Source: Borrelia maritima (GTDB taxonomy: Bacteria > Spirochaetota > Spirochaetia > Borreliales > Borreliaceae). Taken from it: a stretch of 64,000 nucleotides of DNA. The DNA is taken from positions 806,001-870,000 of the forward strand of contig NZ_CP044535.1 of the NCBI RefSeq assembly GCF_008931845.1. Reading direction: 5' to 3'. The stretch's first letter is position 1. Every line of letters begins with the position of its first letter. Below, piece after piece: positions 45,480-55,355 of the stretch. Below the pieces are notes generated by a model, which saw only the letters and a program-made list of their open reading frames with translations, did not search any database and had not been told where the DNA came from. A program made the position numbers and the translations under genes.

Positions 45480-46543
45480 AAATAGATAAGCTTTTTGTAA
45501 AAAGCATCATTCTTACTTTTGTATCTATGAACTTGCTTTTTATGCTTTTAATTGTGCTTGGTGATTTATTTGTCAATCTTCTAAATTATCTTGAAAAAAA
45601 TATTGGTTTTAAGGACATTCTTTATATTTATTATTTGTATTTACCAAAAGCTCTCTCAGATGGAGTGGCTCTGTCTTTTCTTTTTGCCATTTCGAATCTT
45701 ATTGGCAATCTTTCTATGAGAAATGAAATAATAGGTCTTTTTAGTTGTGGAGTTCCGCTTACTAGGATATTAAGACCAATCATTTTAATTAGTGCATTTA
45801 TTTCAGTTGTTCTTTTCTTTTTTGACAATTATTTAGTAATAGATACTATATCAAGAAGAGATGTTCTTGTTAAGAATAGTATCGGCAATAGTGGATCTAG
45901 TGATAAAACTATAATAATCAGAGATCTTGCCAGAGAGATTTATAATATTAAATCTTATGATATTGACGAGAATACTTTTTCTAACTTAATGATTATAATT
46001 AAAGACAGTAAAGATGAGTTTAAAACAAGGTATGACATAAATAAAGCTGAATGGAGAGATAATAAATGGAAGCTTTATGGTATTAGAGAGTTTGTTAAGG
46101 TTGGTAAAAAAATTCAGGAGAATTCCTACGATTTTCTTGATGGTACAGGAATTGTTAAGCTAGAGCCTGATTATATAAGAACTGTTATGCTTTCATCAAA
46201 AGCATTAAATTTTACTAAACTTATTAATTGGATAAGTTTTCTCAAAAGTGAGCATTTAAATTATTCTGATGCATTGCTTGATTTGCTAAATAGAATATTT
46301 TTTTCATTTAGATTGATTCTTCTTAGCTTTACTGTTGGATTTATTGCTCTTGCTCTTAAAAAAAATATTTTTATGCTCAGTTTATTAAATAGCATTGCGT
46401 TTGCTGTTGTTTATGTTATTTCTGTTGTAATTTTTAATTTTTTAGCGGATCTTGGTTATTTACATATATATATAGCAAGCTCTTTTACAACTATATTTTT
46501 TTTGATTATCAATTTTTTTGTTTATAGGATTGTTAGGAAATAA
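45476..46543 (+). CDS. LptF/LptG (YjgP/YjgQ) family permease, second subunit
   Basis: 355 aa, ATGA overlap with the first permease. Same architecture: LYLPKALSDGVALSFLFAISNLIGNLSMRNEIIGLFSCGVPLTRIL near residues 57-105 (the conserved coupling-helix region), a shorter periplasmic domain, and three C-terminal helices. It presumably forms the heterodimer with the preceding gene; the ATPase is not in this window. Confidence 0.88.
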   Translation: MKIDKLFVKSIILTFVSMNLLFMLLIVLGDLFVNLLNYLEKNIGFKDILYIYYLYLPKALSDGVALSFLFAISNLIGNLSMRNEIIGLFSCGVPLTRILRPIILISAFISVVLFFFDNYLVIDTISRRDVLVKNSIGNSGSSDKTIIIRDLAREIYNIKSYDIDENTFSNLMIIIKDSKDEFKTRYDINKAEWRDNKWKLYGIREFVKVGKKIQENSYDFLDGTGIVKLEPDYIRTVMLSSKALNFTKLINWISFLKSEHLNYSDALLDLLNRIFFSFRLILLSFTVGFIALALKKNIFMLSLLNSIAFAVVYVISVVIFNFLADLGYLHIYIASSFTTIFFLIINFFVYRIVRK

Positions 46544-46572
46544 TATATATAATAATTATTTAGGATATTTAT

Positions 46573-47700
46573 ATGTTTAGCATAATTAAGGGTGACAAGC
46601 ATTCTAATGCAAGAGTTGGATTCTTAAATCTTCCTCACGGAAGAGTAGATACCCCTTGTTTTATGCCAGTTGGTACTTTGGGAGCAATGAAGGGATTAAA
46701 ACACACTGTTCTTGAGAAATTAGAATGCAATTTAATGCTTGCAAATACTTATCATCTATATTTAAGACCGGGCATTAAAACTATTGAAAGATATGGTGGT
46801 CTTCATAATTTTACAACTTGGAATAAAAATTTTTTAACTGATTCGGGTGGATTTCAGGTGTTTTCTCTTTCTGGTTTAAGAAAAATTGATCTAGAAGGCG
46901 TACATTTTAAATCCCATTTAGATGGATCGTATCATCATTTTACTCCCGAGGGAGTATTTGCCATGCAAGAAATTTTTGGTAGCGATATTATTATGTCACT
47001 TGATATTTGCAGTTCTTATGGGATTGATTACGATGAAGCTAATTTATACACAAATATTACAACCAATTGGGCTCGTCGTACATTTAATTCTTATAAAAAT
47101 AAAAAAGAGGGGTACAGTGGGCTTTTATTTTTAATAACTCAGGGAAATTTTTTTAAAGATTTAAGGAAAAGAAGTATCAATGATATATTAGAATTGGACA
47201 GCCCAGGCATTGCCATTGGAGGCATTTCTGTTGGAGAGCCAAGAGAAAAATATTTAGAAATTCTTGAATATAGTTCTTTCTTGATACCAAGAGAAAAACC
47301 AAGGTATGTAATGGGAATTGGTACTCCCCAGTACATATTTGATGCCATATACTACGGCATTGATATTTTTGATTGTGTTAATCCTGCAAGAATTGCTAGA
47401 CACGGGTCTCTTTTGACAGATAATGGGATAATGCGAATTGGCAGAAAAGAGTATAAGGATGATACTTCTAAGGTAGAGAAAAATTGCAGCTGTACCTTGT
47501 GTACAAGGTATTCAAGAGGATATTTAAGGCATTTGATAAAATCCAGAGAGCTTTTTGGAATTATTTTGGCAAGTGAACATAATATTCACTATATGTTTCG
47601 ATTGATTTCAAAGATAAGAACTGCAATTTTAAATGATAATTTTGTAAACTTTAGAACTGAATATTTAAAAAAGTATGAAGAGGGAAATTTTTATGAATAA
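46573..47700 (+). CDS. tgt: Queuine tRNA-ribosyltransferase
   Basis: 375 aa TIM-barrel enzyme exchanging G34 for a queuosine precursor in tRNA-Tyr/His/Asn/Asp. [12 protein letters not shown] holds the proton-acceptor Asp; [11 protein letters not shown] and [19 protein letters not shown] hold the nucleophile Asp region; zinc ligands are [17 protein letters not shown]. Downstream murJ starts inside its last codons. Confidence 0.96.
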   Translation: MFSIIKGDKHSNARVGFLNLPHGRVDTPCFMPVGTLGAMKGLKHTVLEKLECNLMLANTYHLYLRPGIKTIERYGGLHNFTTWNKNFLTDSGGFQVFSLSGLRKIDLEGVHFKSHLDGSYHHFTPEGVFAMQEIFGSDIIMSLDICSSYGIDYDEANLYTNITTNWARRTFNSYKNKKEGYSGLLFLITQGNFFKDLRKRSINDILELDSPGIAIGGISVGEPREKYLEILEYSSFLIPREKPRYVMGIGTPQYIFDAIYYGIDIFDCVNPARIARHGSLLTDNGIMRIGRKEYKDDTSKVEKNCSCTLCTRYSRGYLRHLIKSRELFGIILASEHNIHYMFRLISKIRTAILNDNFVNFRTEYLKKYEEGNFYE

Positions 47701-49213
47701 GTATGTTGTTTCTACAGTTTTGGTTATGATTTCCACGTTTTTTTCACGAATAATGGGCTTTGTAAAGATAAAGGTTTTCTCTTATTATTTTGGAGCAAAT
47801 CTTGATGCTGATATTTTTAACTATGTTTTCAATATTCCTAATAATTTGCGTAAAATTCTTTCAGAGGGTGCAATGACTTCGGCTTTTTTACCTGAATTTA
47901 CATATGAAAAAAACAAATCACACAAAAAAGCTGTTTCTTTTTTCAGAACTGTAATTACCTTTAATGTTATTTCTATTGGTTTGATTGTTTTGATTATGAT
48001 TATTTTTGCAAAGCCTATTATGTATTTTTTATCTTATTATAGGAAAGAAAACTTAATTTTTGCAAGTTCTGTATTTAGTTATTTGGTATTATATATTTTG
48101 CTAATAAGTTTGTCATCAATCTTCGTATCTACTCTAAATTCATATAAAATTTTTTTTATTCCTTCATTTTCTCCTGTTATGCTTTCTTTTGGAATAATAT
48201 TGAGCATATTTTTATTTTATGGGCGTTTTGGAATATATAGTGCTGTTGTTGGTGTAATTTTTGGGGGGGTTTTACAATTTCTTATTCCGTTTGTAAATTG
48301 CCTTATGATTGGTTTTGCCTGGAAACCAACATTTTATTTTAGAGAAAAAGTATTTTTAAATTTTTTAAGTAGATGGGTTCGCATGATCTTTGGATTTTCT
48401 ATTTCAATTATTACTCAGCAAATTTCATTTGCATTAGCATCTACTCTTGATATAGGAAGTGTTTCTATTTTTAGTAATGCTGTAGTTTATTACCAGCTTC
48501 CTGTAGGAATTTTTTATATTTCTATTGCAACAGTAATTTTCCCCAAAATGGCAGAGTTTTCTGTTTTAGGCAATAATACAAAATTAAATACTCTTTTGGT
48601 AGATGGAATTAAAATTTTATTGCTAATTTTTATTCCAGTATCTTTTTTGATGTTTATTTGGTCTGATTATATTTTAAATTTATTTCTTCTTGGGGGCAAG
48701 TTTTCTATTTACGATACTCAAAAAACAGCAGGTGTTTTAAAATGCTTCCTTTTGGGATTACCTTTTTATTCGATGTTTAATTTTTTTCAAAAATATTATT
48801 TTTCTATTCGTGATGCAAAAACACCATTTTATTTGAGTGTTTTATTTTCTGTTCTTGATATTATGCTTTCTGTTTTTGGTGTTAATTATTATGGTTTGAA
48901 TGCTTTAGCATTAGCTCAATCTATTTCTTTTATGATTTGTGTAGTTGTTTTTTATTTTATAATTCTAAAAAGAGGGGTTAAAATTGATTTAATTGAGATT
49001 TTATTTGTTCTTCTTAAGTCAATTATTACGCTTTTCCCTTTATATGCAATTTATTTCTTTTTTGAAAAGTTGCAGTGGGATGTAGGCTTCAGTTTAAAAA
49101 ATCTTTATTTTTTAATTGGGGCAGGAATTATTAGTATTTTTATTTTATTTATTTGTTATTCTGTTTTAGGAATAAATAAGCTTTTTAGATTTATTAGGAG
49201 GGATGTTTTATGA
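47693..49213 (+). CDS. murJ: MurJ/MviN lipid II flippase
   Basis: 506 aa with about 14 membrane helices. The start at ATG 47693 follows GAGGG by eight bases and overlaps the tgt stop; an ATG at 47675 lies in tgt with no ribosome site. [21 protein letters not shown] and [23 protein letters not shown] are MviN/MurJ signatures (R-x-x-G-x-x-R/K). Flips lipid II made by MurG to the periplasm. Confidence 0.95.
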   Translation: MNKYVVSTVLVMISTFFSRIMGFVKIKVFSYYFGANLDADIFNYVFNIPNNLRKILSEGAMTSAFLPEFTYEKNKSHKKAVSFFRTVITFNVISIGLIVLIMIIFAKPIMYFLSYYRKENLIFASSVFSYLVLYILLISLSSIFVSTLNSYKIFFIPSFSPVMLSFGIILSIFLFYGRFGIYSAVVGVIFGGVLQFLIPFVNCLMIGFAWKPTFYFREKVFLNFLSRWVRMIFGFSISIITQQISFALASTLDIGSVSIFSNAVVYYQLPVGIFYISIATVIFPKMAEFSVLGNNTKLNTLLVDGIKILLLIFIPVSFLMFIWSDYILNLFLLGGKFSIYDTQKTAGVLKCFLLGLPFYSMFNFFQKYYFSIRDAKTPFYLSVLFSVLDIMLSVFGVNYYGLNALALAQSISFMICVVVFYFIILKRGVKIDLIEILFVLLKSIITLFPLYAIYFFFEKLQWDVGFSLKNLYFLIGAGIISIFILFICYSVLGINKLFRFIRRDVL

Positions 49214-50616
49214 AATGCTTTAATTTTTTATTTTTTTTGTTTATTTTAAATGTATATGCTCAAAATGTTACTCCTCCGGCTCTTCCTAGTCCTCCTATAT
49301 TGCCCGAAGTTACAGAAAATAAGCTTGAGAGAGAAAATTCTTCTAGGGGTGAGAATTTTTCTAATGTTGGTTTAGATGTTAAGTATGTTAACGATACAAT
49401 TCTTTATGGGCTTGATAGCCAAGTTGCAAGCATTATAAAGGCTCTTAAAAAATCAGGGGACAGCCAATATAATTTTTCCCTACAAAAAAGGCTCGAGAAA
49501 ACTTTTAATGCTGAGATTAAAAAGGAAATTCTTGAATTGTTTATTTCTATTAAATATTCGGGAGGTATTGATACGGCAAATTATATTCTTGAAAATTATG
49601 AGAGCAAGAGATACTCAAATGCTTTATTTAGCTTGGCAATTTTGTATCTTAAGGAGTTTGATGATAAGGAAAAATTAAAAAAAACTCTTATTGATATTCT
49701 TGAAAATAAAGAGGGCAATGTGGTGTCCATTGCAGCTTATTATCTAGGAGAACTTGATTCTCTTGAGTATTCTAAAAATATGATGGAGGTTTTTGAAAAA
49801 TATTCTGGGAATGATGGTGCTAGAAGAGAAATACTTATTGCTCTTGGTAAAATAGCCGCTGTTGATTATCAGAATAAAATTTATGAAATTTCTTTAGATA
49901 GTTATGAGAGTCCATCAATTAAGGCTGCTGCAATTGAAGCGTTGTCATATCTTGCTCCAGATAAAGTAACCGCAAATGCTGATTTATATCTTCAAAATAA
50001 TAACAATAATTTAAATGTTAAATTAGCTATTATTACTTCTTTATCTAAAGATAATTCTTTAAAGTCTAAAGAGATTTTGCAAGGATTTTTAAGAGATTCT
50101 GATGATAATATTAGATTTAAAGTTGTTAATGCAATTAAAGGACATAGGGATTTTTCGGCAAAGGATATTTTGATTTATAAACTTAAAAGCGACCCGTCTC
50201 TGAAAGTTAGGGAGGCTTCTGCTAAGGCTTTAATTGATATGGATCTTGGCGGTATTGAGATGAAAAACATTATGTTTGATTTTAAGATTGACAGTAATTT
50301 TAAAATTTCAATGTTTAGCTATCTTTTAGATAAAGATCCTCCAAAAGCATTATCAATTGCTTTAGAAATTGCTAACAAAGAAAATGTTAATAGACCTTCA
50401 AATGTTTTAAAGGGTATTGCTTCAATGCTGGCTAGTAAAAAGGGTAAATTTGATAATTTTTATTCTAAAATCATTGACAGTAAAAATGTTGATTTAAGGC
50501 ATTTTGCATTAAAAGGAGCTATTTATAATAAATCTTCATCACTTTCTGATAAGCTTAAAAAAATTAAAAGTGAAACAAACTCTGAATATATTAAAATGCT
50601 TTTAAAAGATTATTGA
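49210..50616 (+). CDS. Exported HEAT-repeat protein
   Basis: 468 aa; signal peptide (about 1-18, ...ILNVYAQ) followed by a Pro-rich linker (TPPALPSPPILPEV). Residues ~110-460 are helical pairs of HEAT/PBS-lyase type (YLGELDSLEYSKNMMEVFEKY; EILIALGKIAAVDY; IKAAAIEALSYLAPDKV; KVREASAKALIDM). Likely a periplasmic or surface scaffold protein; no enzyme motif. ATGA overlap with murJ. Function unknown. Confidence 0.78.
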   Translation: MKCFNFLFFLFILNVYAQNVTPPALPSPPILPEVTENKLERENSSRGENFSNVGLDVKYVNDTILYGLDSQVASIIKALKKSGDSQYNFSLQKRLEKTFNAEIKKEILELFISIKYSGGIDTANYILENYESKRYSNALFSLAILYLKEFDDKEKLKKTLIDILENKEGNVVSIAAYYLGELDSLEYSKNMMEVFEKYSGNDGARREILIALGKIAAVDYQNKIYEISLDSYESPSIKAAAIEALSYLAPDKVTANADLYLQNNNNNLNVKLAIITSLSKDNSLKSKEILQGFLRDSDDNIRFKVVNAIKGHRDFSAKDILIYKLKSDPSLKVREASAKALIDMDLGGIEMKNIMFDFKIDSNFKISMFSYLLDKDPPKALSIALEIANKENVNRPSNVLKGIASMLASKKGKFDNFYSKIIDSKNVDLRHFALKGAIYNKSSSLSDKLKKIKSETNSEYIKMLLKDY

Positions 50617-50642
50617 TTATTTGATAAGCTGTTAAAGCAGTA

Positions 50643-51818
50643 TTAGTACAAAATTTTTAAAATTTCTTTAGCCACTTCTGATTTTTTCATTTCTGGTAGT
50701 TCTTTTGTACTTTGTTTATTTATTATATAAACTTTGTTTAAGCTTGAACCAAAATATTTAAGTTCATTTGCAATGATAAAGTCTAAATTTTTATTTTTTA
50801 ATTTTTCTTTGGCTTTTTCAATTAAATTTTTAGAATTTTCAGCGCAAAATCCAATAACAATTTGGTTTTTAAGTTTATTGTGTCCTAAGTGCTTGATTAT
50901 GTCGGGGTTTCTTACTAATTTTATATATAATTTATTGGTTTTATTTTTTTTAATTTTACTGCTTAAAATGTATTTGGGTTTAAAATCAGCAACAGCTGCA
51001 GCTCCAATTATTATTTCAAATTTATTATATATTTTGAGAACTTCTTTGTACATTTCCATTGCAGTTTTTATTTTTATAATATTAACCCCTTCTGGTTCAT
51101 TTTCATTGGTTGGCCCTGTAATAATCGTAACTTGGGCTCCTAGTTTAATAGCCTCTTGTGCCAAACAAAATCCCATTTTTCCTGTTGATTTATTTGAAAA
51201 ATAGCGGATTGGGTCTATTAATTCTTCGGTTCTGGATGCTGTTATTAGTATTTTTTTGTTTTTTAGGTACTTTTTTTGATTATTGAATTCATTCAATATT
51301 ATTTTTATAATTTTGTCTTCATTTTTAAGGCGTCCCAATGCATTTGATGAGCAAGCCAAGAATCCTTTATCAGGTTCAATAAATTTATAATTATAGGTCT
51401 TAAGTTTTCTTATATTTTCTTTTAAAATAGGATTTAAATACATTGCACTATTCATTGCTATTGCAAAATAAGTAGGAGCTTTGCTTGCAGATATTATTGT
51501 AGTTAATGCATCATTGGCAATTCCTGATGCGATTTTAGATATTGTATTGTAGGTAGCAGGAATAATTAGAATTAGTTGTGCCCACTTTGCAATTTTTATA
51601 TGTTCAACTTCATTATGGTCTAAATCCCATAAATTAGTAATTATTTTGTTCTTAGAAATGGTTTCTAAAGTTAATGGGGTGATAAATTTTGTTGCATTTT
51701 TTGTCATTATAACTTTGACTTTGTATCCTAATTTAACTAAACTAGAAACTATGTAAACTGATTTGTAAGAGGCTATGCCTCCACATATGCCGATTAATAT
51801 ATGTTTATTTTTATTCAT
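50643..51818 (-). CDS. coaBC: Bifunctional CoaBC (phosphopantothenoylcysteine synthetase/decarboxylase)
   Basis: 391 aa. The N-terminal flavoprotein CoaC part has GICGGIASYKS, LDHNEVEHI (active His), ATYNTISKIASGIANDAL and the active-site Cys segment GFLACSSNALGRL. The C-terminal CoaB has ITASRTEELIDPIRYFSNKSTGKMGFCLA and GAAAVADFKPKY, then KNPDI-like VRNPDIIKHLG. It performs two CoA steps from phosphopantothenate. It is divergent from the pantothenate transporter across a 26-bp palindrome that touches its start codon. Confidence 0.95.
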   Translation of the reverse strand: MNKNKHILIGICGGIASYKSVYIVSSLVKLGYKVKVIMTKNATKFITPLTLETISKNKIITNLWDLDHNEVEHIKIAKWAQLILIIPATYNTISKIASGIANDALTTIISASKAPTYFAIAMNSAMYLNPILKENIRKLKTYNYKFIEPDKGFLACSSNALGRLKNEDKIIKIILNEFNNQKKYLKNKKILITASRTEELIDPIRYFSNKSTGKMGFCLAQEAIKLGAQVTIITGPTNENEPEGVNIIKIKTAMEMYKEVLKIYNKFEIIIGAAAVADFKPKYILSSKIKKNKTNKLYIKLVRNPDIIKHLGHNKLKNQIVIGFCAENSKNLIEKAKEKLKNKNLDFIIANELKYFGSSLNKVYIINKQSTKELPEMKKSEVAKEILKILY

Positions 51819-51819
51819 A

Positions 51820-51845
51820 TAACATATATTATATAATATATGTTA
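51820..51845. promoter_or_regulatory. 26-bp perfect palindrome between coaBC and panF genes
   Basis: The left arm TAACATATATTAT (51820-51832) is mirrored exactly by ATAATATATGTTA (51833-51845). Its core ATTATATAAT supplies TATAAT on each strand. It begins one base upstream of the coaBC ATG. If the minus-strand TATAAT is used, coaBC mRNA would be leaderless or nearly so. A regulator of CoA supply could bind here. Confidence 0.55.
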
Positions 51846-51891
51846 AATTTGAATTTATGAATTTTATATCCTTTTATTAAGGTTGTTTTAA

Positions 51892-52086
51892 ATGAAAAAT
51901 AGGATTTTGTACGCTGTATTGTTGTATGTTTGTATGTTTTTCTTGTGGTTTTGTTTTGCCTATTTTATTAACACATCTTCCACTATATTTAATATTCCTT
52001 TGTGGTTTTTTGGGTCAGGAATTTTATTCCCCAGTATAAATTTTTTTTTGGTTTGTTTTTTTATTTTAATAATTAGTAAAACTTAA
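51892..52086 (+). CDS. YhdT-like (DUF997) small membrane protein
   Basis: 64 aa with two membrane helices (about 6-28 and 36-61) and a WFCFAYFIN / PLWFFGSG pattern as in YhdT, which is encoded next to panF in E. coli. Probably an accessory subunit of the transporter (inference by adjacency). It lies 58 bases upstream of panF. Confidence 0.75.
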   Translation: MKNRILYAVLLYVCMFFLWFCFAYFINTSSTIFNIPLWFFGSGILFPSINFFLVCFFILIISKT

Positions 52087-52144
52087 TGCATTATTAATAT
52101 TTTTTTATTTTTTGTTTTTCTAAAAAAGAAATAGGAGTGAGTTT

Positions 52145-53479
52145 TTGTTATTAAATAAATATTTTCTTGCAAATCGAAATATTAATTTTATTGTTATGGC
52201 GCTATTATTTTCTTCTAGTTATATTAGTGCTAGTAGTTTTATTTCTGGTCCTTCTGCTGTTTATAAGTATGGGTTATCTTTTATATTATTAGCTACTATC
52301 CAAATTCCCACAACTTTAATTGTTTTTATTATTGTTGGCCAGAGATTAAATAGAGAATCAAAAAAAATTAATGCAATAAATATTATTGATTACATTAGAT
52401 ATAGATATAGAAGTGATTTTTTGGCTTTAATTAGTGGATTTGTATTAATTTTTTTCTCAATGTTTTTAATTTCTGCTCAATTAATAGGTGGTGCCAAGCT
52501 TATAGAAGTTTTTTGGGGTATTGATTATGTAGTTGGTCTTTTGTTTTTTACCCTATTAATTTTTGTTTATGTATTTTTTGGTGGATTTAAGGCTGTAGCT
52601 TATACGGATTTGGTTCAAGGATTTTTAATGATCGTTTCATCTGTTATTTTGTTTTTCAAGATGTTAAATTTGGGAGGCGGCATTAATAATTTGTTTAATA
52701 CGGCAACGATTATTTTAGATAAAAACCTTTTACTTCCTTCAAATATTGACTTAAAGCCACAATATATAATTTCTTTTTGGATATTAATAGGAATAGGAAT
52801 ATTAGGGCATCCTCAGATTATTAATAATTTTATAGCATTTAAAGATGAGAATGCTATAAAATTTTCTCTTCCCATTTCTACTTTTATTATTAGTTTTTTA
52901 ATTATTTTAATGCATTTAATAGGATTTTTTGCTATTATTCTTTTCCCAGATTTAAATCCAAATGATAAAGTTGTTTTAAATGTGGCTTTAAAAGTTTTAA
53001 ATCCCTTTTCTTGTTTTATGTTTTTTATGGGTCTTTTATCTGCAATAATGTCCACAGTAGATTCAAATTTGCTCTTAATAACATCTGTTTTAATAAAGTC
53101 AATATTTATTTATAAAAAAGATTTAAAAGAAGATGTAAAGGTTAACAAAGTAATAATGATTTCTAATGTTTTTTTTATTTTAATAATACTTATATTTTCT
53201 CTATTTCCTCCAAATTTTTTATTTTTTATTAATATTTTTGCTTTTGGAGCTTTAGAAGTTTCATTTTTTTCAATTATTGTTTTTGGACTTTATTTAAATT
53301 TTGTAAGCAAAATAGCAGCATTTGCTTCTATGCTTTTAGGTTTGATATTTTATTTATGTATTGTATGCTTTGATTTGAACATTTGGTTTTTTCACCCCAT
53401 TTTTCCATCGTTTTTTGTTTCTATATTTACATTTTTAATAGTTAATTTTTTTTGTAAAAAAAATAGCAAAGTTTATTAG
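52145..53479 (+). CDS. panF: Sodium/pantothenate symporter (PanF-like SSS family)
   Basis: 444 aa, TTG start after AGGAG. About 12-13 membrane helices of the SSS fold; sodium-site segments SSSYISASSFISGPSAVYKYG, GGFKAVAYTDLVQGFLM, and GLLSAIMSTVDSNLLLITS are clear. Together with the YhdT-like peptide and divergent coaBC this is a pantothenate-to-CoA locus; the substrate assignment leans on this context. Confidence 0.85.
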   Translation: MLLNKYFLANRNINFIVMALLFSSSYISASSFISGPSAVYKYGLSFILLATIQIPTTLIVFIIVGQRLNRESKKINAINIIDYIRYRYRSDFLALISGFVLIFFSMFLISAQLIGGAKLIEVFWGIDYVVGLLFFTLLIFVYVFFGGFKAVAYTDLVQGFLMIVSSVILFFKMLNLGGGINNLFNTATIILDKNLLLPSNIDLKPQYIISFWILIGIGILGHPQIINNFIAFKDENAIKFSLPISTFIISFLIILMHLIGFFAIILFPDLNPNDKVVLNVALKVLNPFSCFMFFMGLLSAIMSTVDSNLLLITSVLIKSIFIYKKDLKEDVKVNKVIMISNVFFILIILIFSLFPPNFLFFINIFAFGALEVSFFSIIVFGLYLNFVSKIAAFASMLLGLIFYLCIVCFDLNIWFFHPIFPSFFVSIFTFLIVNFFCKKNSKVY

Positions 53480-53491
53480 GGTTATTGTTTC

Positions 53492-54439
53492 TTGCGTTTG
53501 GATAAGTATATTTTTTTAGAAATTCTTGCTAATGATGATGGTAAGCGACTAGATTCAATTTTGATTAAAATTTTGAATTTGTCTAAAGTTAGGATAATAA
53601 AACATATTAGAAAGGGAGACATTAGGCTAAATGGTCTGAAATCGCATTTTTCATGTAAAGTTTGCAAAGGTGATAAAATTTATTTATATAAATCTTTAGC
53701 TCCAAGCTTAAACTTGACTTTAGATGAATATTATAAAAGCAATATTGATTTTCAGTGTATTCAAAAAAGAATAATTTATGAGGACAGTGATTTACTTGTT
53801 GTAGATAAGCAAAAAGGCGTTTTAGTTCATGGAGATAGAAATTCTCTTGATTTTTTAGTGAATGCTTACCTTTTAGGGGAAGATTTAAAATCTCTTAGTT
53901 TTAAGCCCTCGGCAGTTCACAGGCTTGATAGGAATACCTCCGGTATTATTATTTTTGCAAAAAATATAAATACTGCAAGAAAGTTAAGTGCTGCATTTAG
54001 TCGTGGATCTATAACTAAAAAGTATTTTGGAATACTTTTTGGAAATATTAAGTCTCCTGTTATTTATGAAAATCATTTATTTAGAAATAAAAAACTGAGG
54101 AAAACTTTTGTTTTAGAAGATACGAACTTTGTTAATGCAATTACAAAGGTTAATCCAATATTGTCTTCCAAAAGAGCTACTCTTGCTGAGATTGTTATTG
54201 AAACGGGTTTTACTCATCAAATAAGGTCTCAATGTGCATTTAATAATCATCCCTTAATTAATGACAAGAAATATTATGATAAATTTAAAAAAAGAGATTA
54301 CTTTTTACATGCTTTTTTGTTAAAATTTAATGAAGAATTCTTTAAAAAGAATGAATTTTACGCTAAGCCTAGTTTAGAATTTTTAAAGCAAGTAAAAGAT
54401 ATTTTTGATGTTTATGAATTTTCAGAATTTTTCAAATAA
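53492..54439 (+). CDS. RluC/RluD-family 23S rRNA pseudouridine synthase
   Basis: 315 aa, TTG start. S4 RNA-binding domain (RLDSILIKILNLSKVRIIKHIRKGDIRLNG) followed by the catalytic motif HRLDRNTSGIIIFAK (Asp nucleophile) and FTHQIRSQCAFNNHPL. The exact target positions cannot be told; the ordering resembles RluC/RluD. Its last 32 bases overlap the next gene. Confidence 0.88.
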   Translation: MRLDKYIFLEILANDDGKRLDSILIKILNLSKVRIIKHIRKGDIRLNGLKSHFSCKVCKGDKIYLYKSLAPSLNLTLDEYYKSNIDFQCIQKRIIYEDSDLLVVDKQKGVLVHGDRNSLDFLVNAYLLGEDLKSLSFKPSAVHRLDRNTSGIIIFAKNINTARKLSAAFSRGSITKKYFGILFGNIKSPVIYENHLFRNKKLRKTFVLEDTNFVNAITKVNPILSSKRATLAEIVIETGFTHQIRSQCAFNNHPLINDKKYYDKFKKRDYFLHAFLLKFNEEFFKKNEFYAKPSLEFLKQVKDIFDVYEFSEFFK

Positions 54440-55355
54440 TTTTTTTTTGAAAAAAATATTAAGCAAGGTTAAAAACGTTGCAACTAGCATTAAGCATAAA
54501 TTTGTAAGAGTTAAGGTATATGCATTGGTGGGATCTGCTGGAACTGGTAAGAGCTTTAGATCACATTTGGTAGCAGATAAGTACTCAATACCTTTAATCA
54601 TCGATGATGGCGTGTTAATTAAAAACATGAAAATTATTGCTGGTAGTTCTGCCAAGTTTGAAGATAATGTTTTTAGGGCAGTAAAGAGGTCTGTATTTGA
54701 AGATGATGCTCATTGTCGTGAAATGCTTGAAGTTCTTGGAAGGGAAGAATTTAATAAAATATTAATATTAGGAACAAGTCTTAAAATGATAGATAAAATA
54801 GTTTCAAGACTTTTATTGCCAAATGTTTTTAAGATTATTTACATAACAGATGTTTCAACTAGAGAGGAAATAGAAAAAGCAAGAATTTCAAGGCAAATGG
54901 GGGAGCATGTTGTACCAGCAGCTGCTTTTGAAATAACGTCTGTTAGACCCAATTTGTTATTAAACTCAATTAAAGTTTTTTTTAAAAGCGGATGGTTTTT
55001 TAGAAGGAATAAGAATTATATTAGATCTGTTGTAAGACCTCATTTTTATGAAGAAGGGGTTTTGTCTATTTCCAAAAGGGCTGTAAGGCAAATTATTGAA
55101 CATTGTGTTGCTGAGTATGATAGAAATTATATTGTTTATGATCTTAAAATCAAAAAAGATGGAAACAATTACCTTTTTAAGCTGTTTTTAAATATCCCCC
55201 TTAGAAATAATCTACTTAATAATACAGAAATGCTTAGAACGTATATTATTACTAACGTACTGAAATATACAATAATTAATATATTATCTATTGACATAGT
55301 TATACACAAATTTTATGACAAAAAAGATTATTTAGAAGAGAGTTATGAGGGTTAA
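54408..55355 (+). CDS. Uncharacterised P-loop NTPase with Asp23-like C-terminal region
   Basis: About 315 aa. After a basic leader, VYALVGSAGTGKSFRSHLVA is a Walker A; then PLIIDDGVLI, KRSVFEDDAHCREML and IIYITDVSTREEIEKARISR follow. Residues ~205-310 (VRPHFYEEGVLSISKRAVRQIIEHC...) resemble the Asp23/Gls24 fold. I recall related P-loop proteins in clostridia and spirochaetes without known function. TTG-ATG-TTT-ATG starts lie in tandem inside the rlu gene; the exact start is uncertain. It overlaps murC by 11 bp, hinting at an envelope link. Confidence 0.65.
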   Translation: MFMNFQNFSNNFFLKKILSKVKNVATSIKHKFVRVKVYALVGSAGTGKSFRSHLVADKYSIPLIIDDGVLIKNMKIIAGSSAKFEDNVFRAVKRSVFEDDAHCREMLEVLGREEFNKILILGTSLKMIDKIVSRLLLPNVFKIIYITDVSTREEIEKARISRQMGEHVVPAAAFEITSVRPNLLLNSIKVFFKSGWFFRRNKNYIRSVVRPHFYEEGVLSISKRAVRQIIEHCVAEYDRNYIVYDLKIKKDGNNYLFKLFLNIPLRNNLLNNTEMLRTYIITNVLKYTIINILSIDIVIHKFYDKKDYLEESYEG

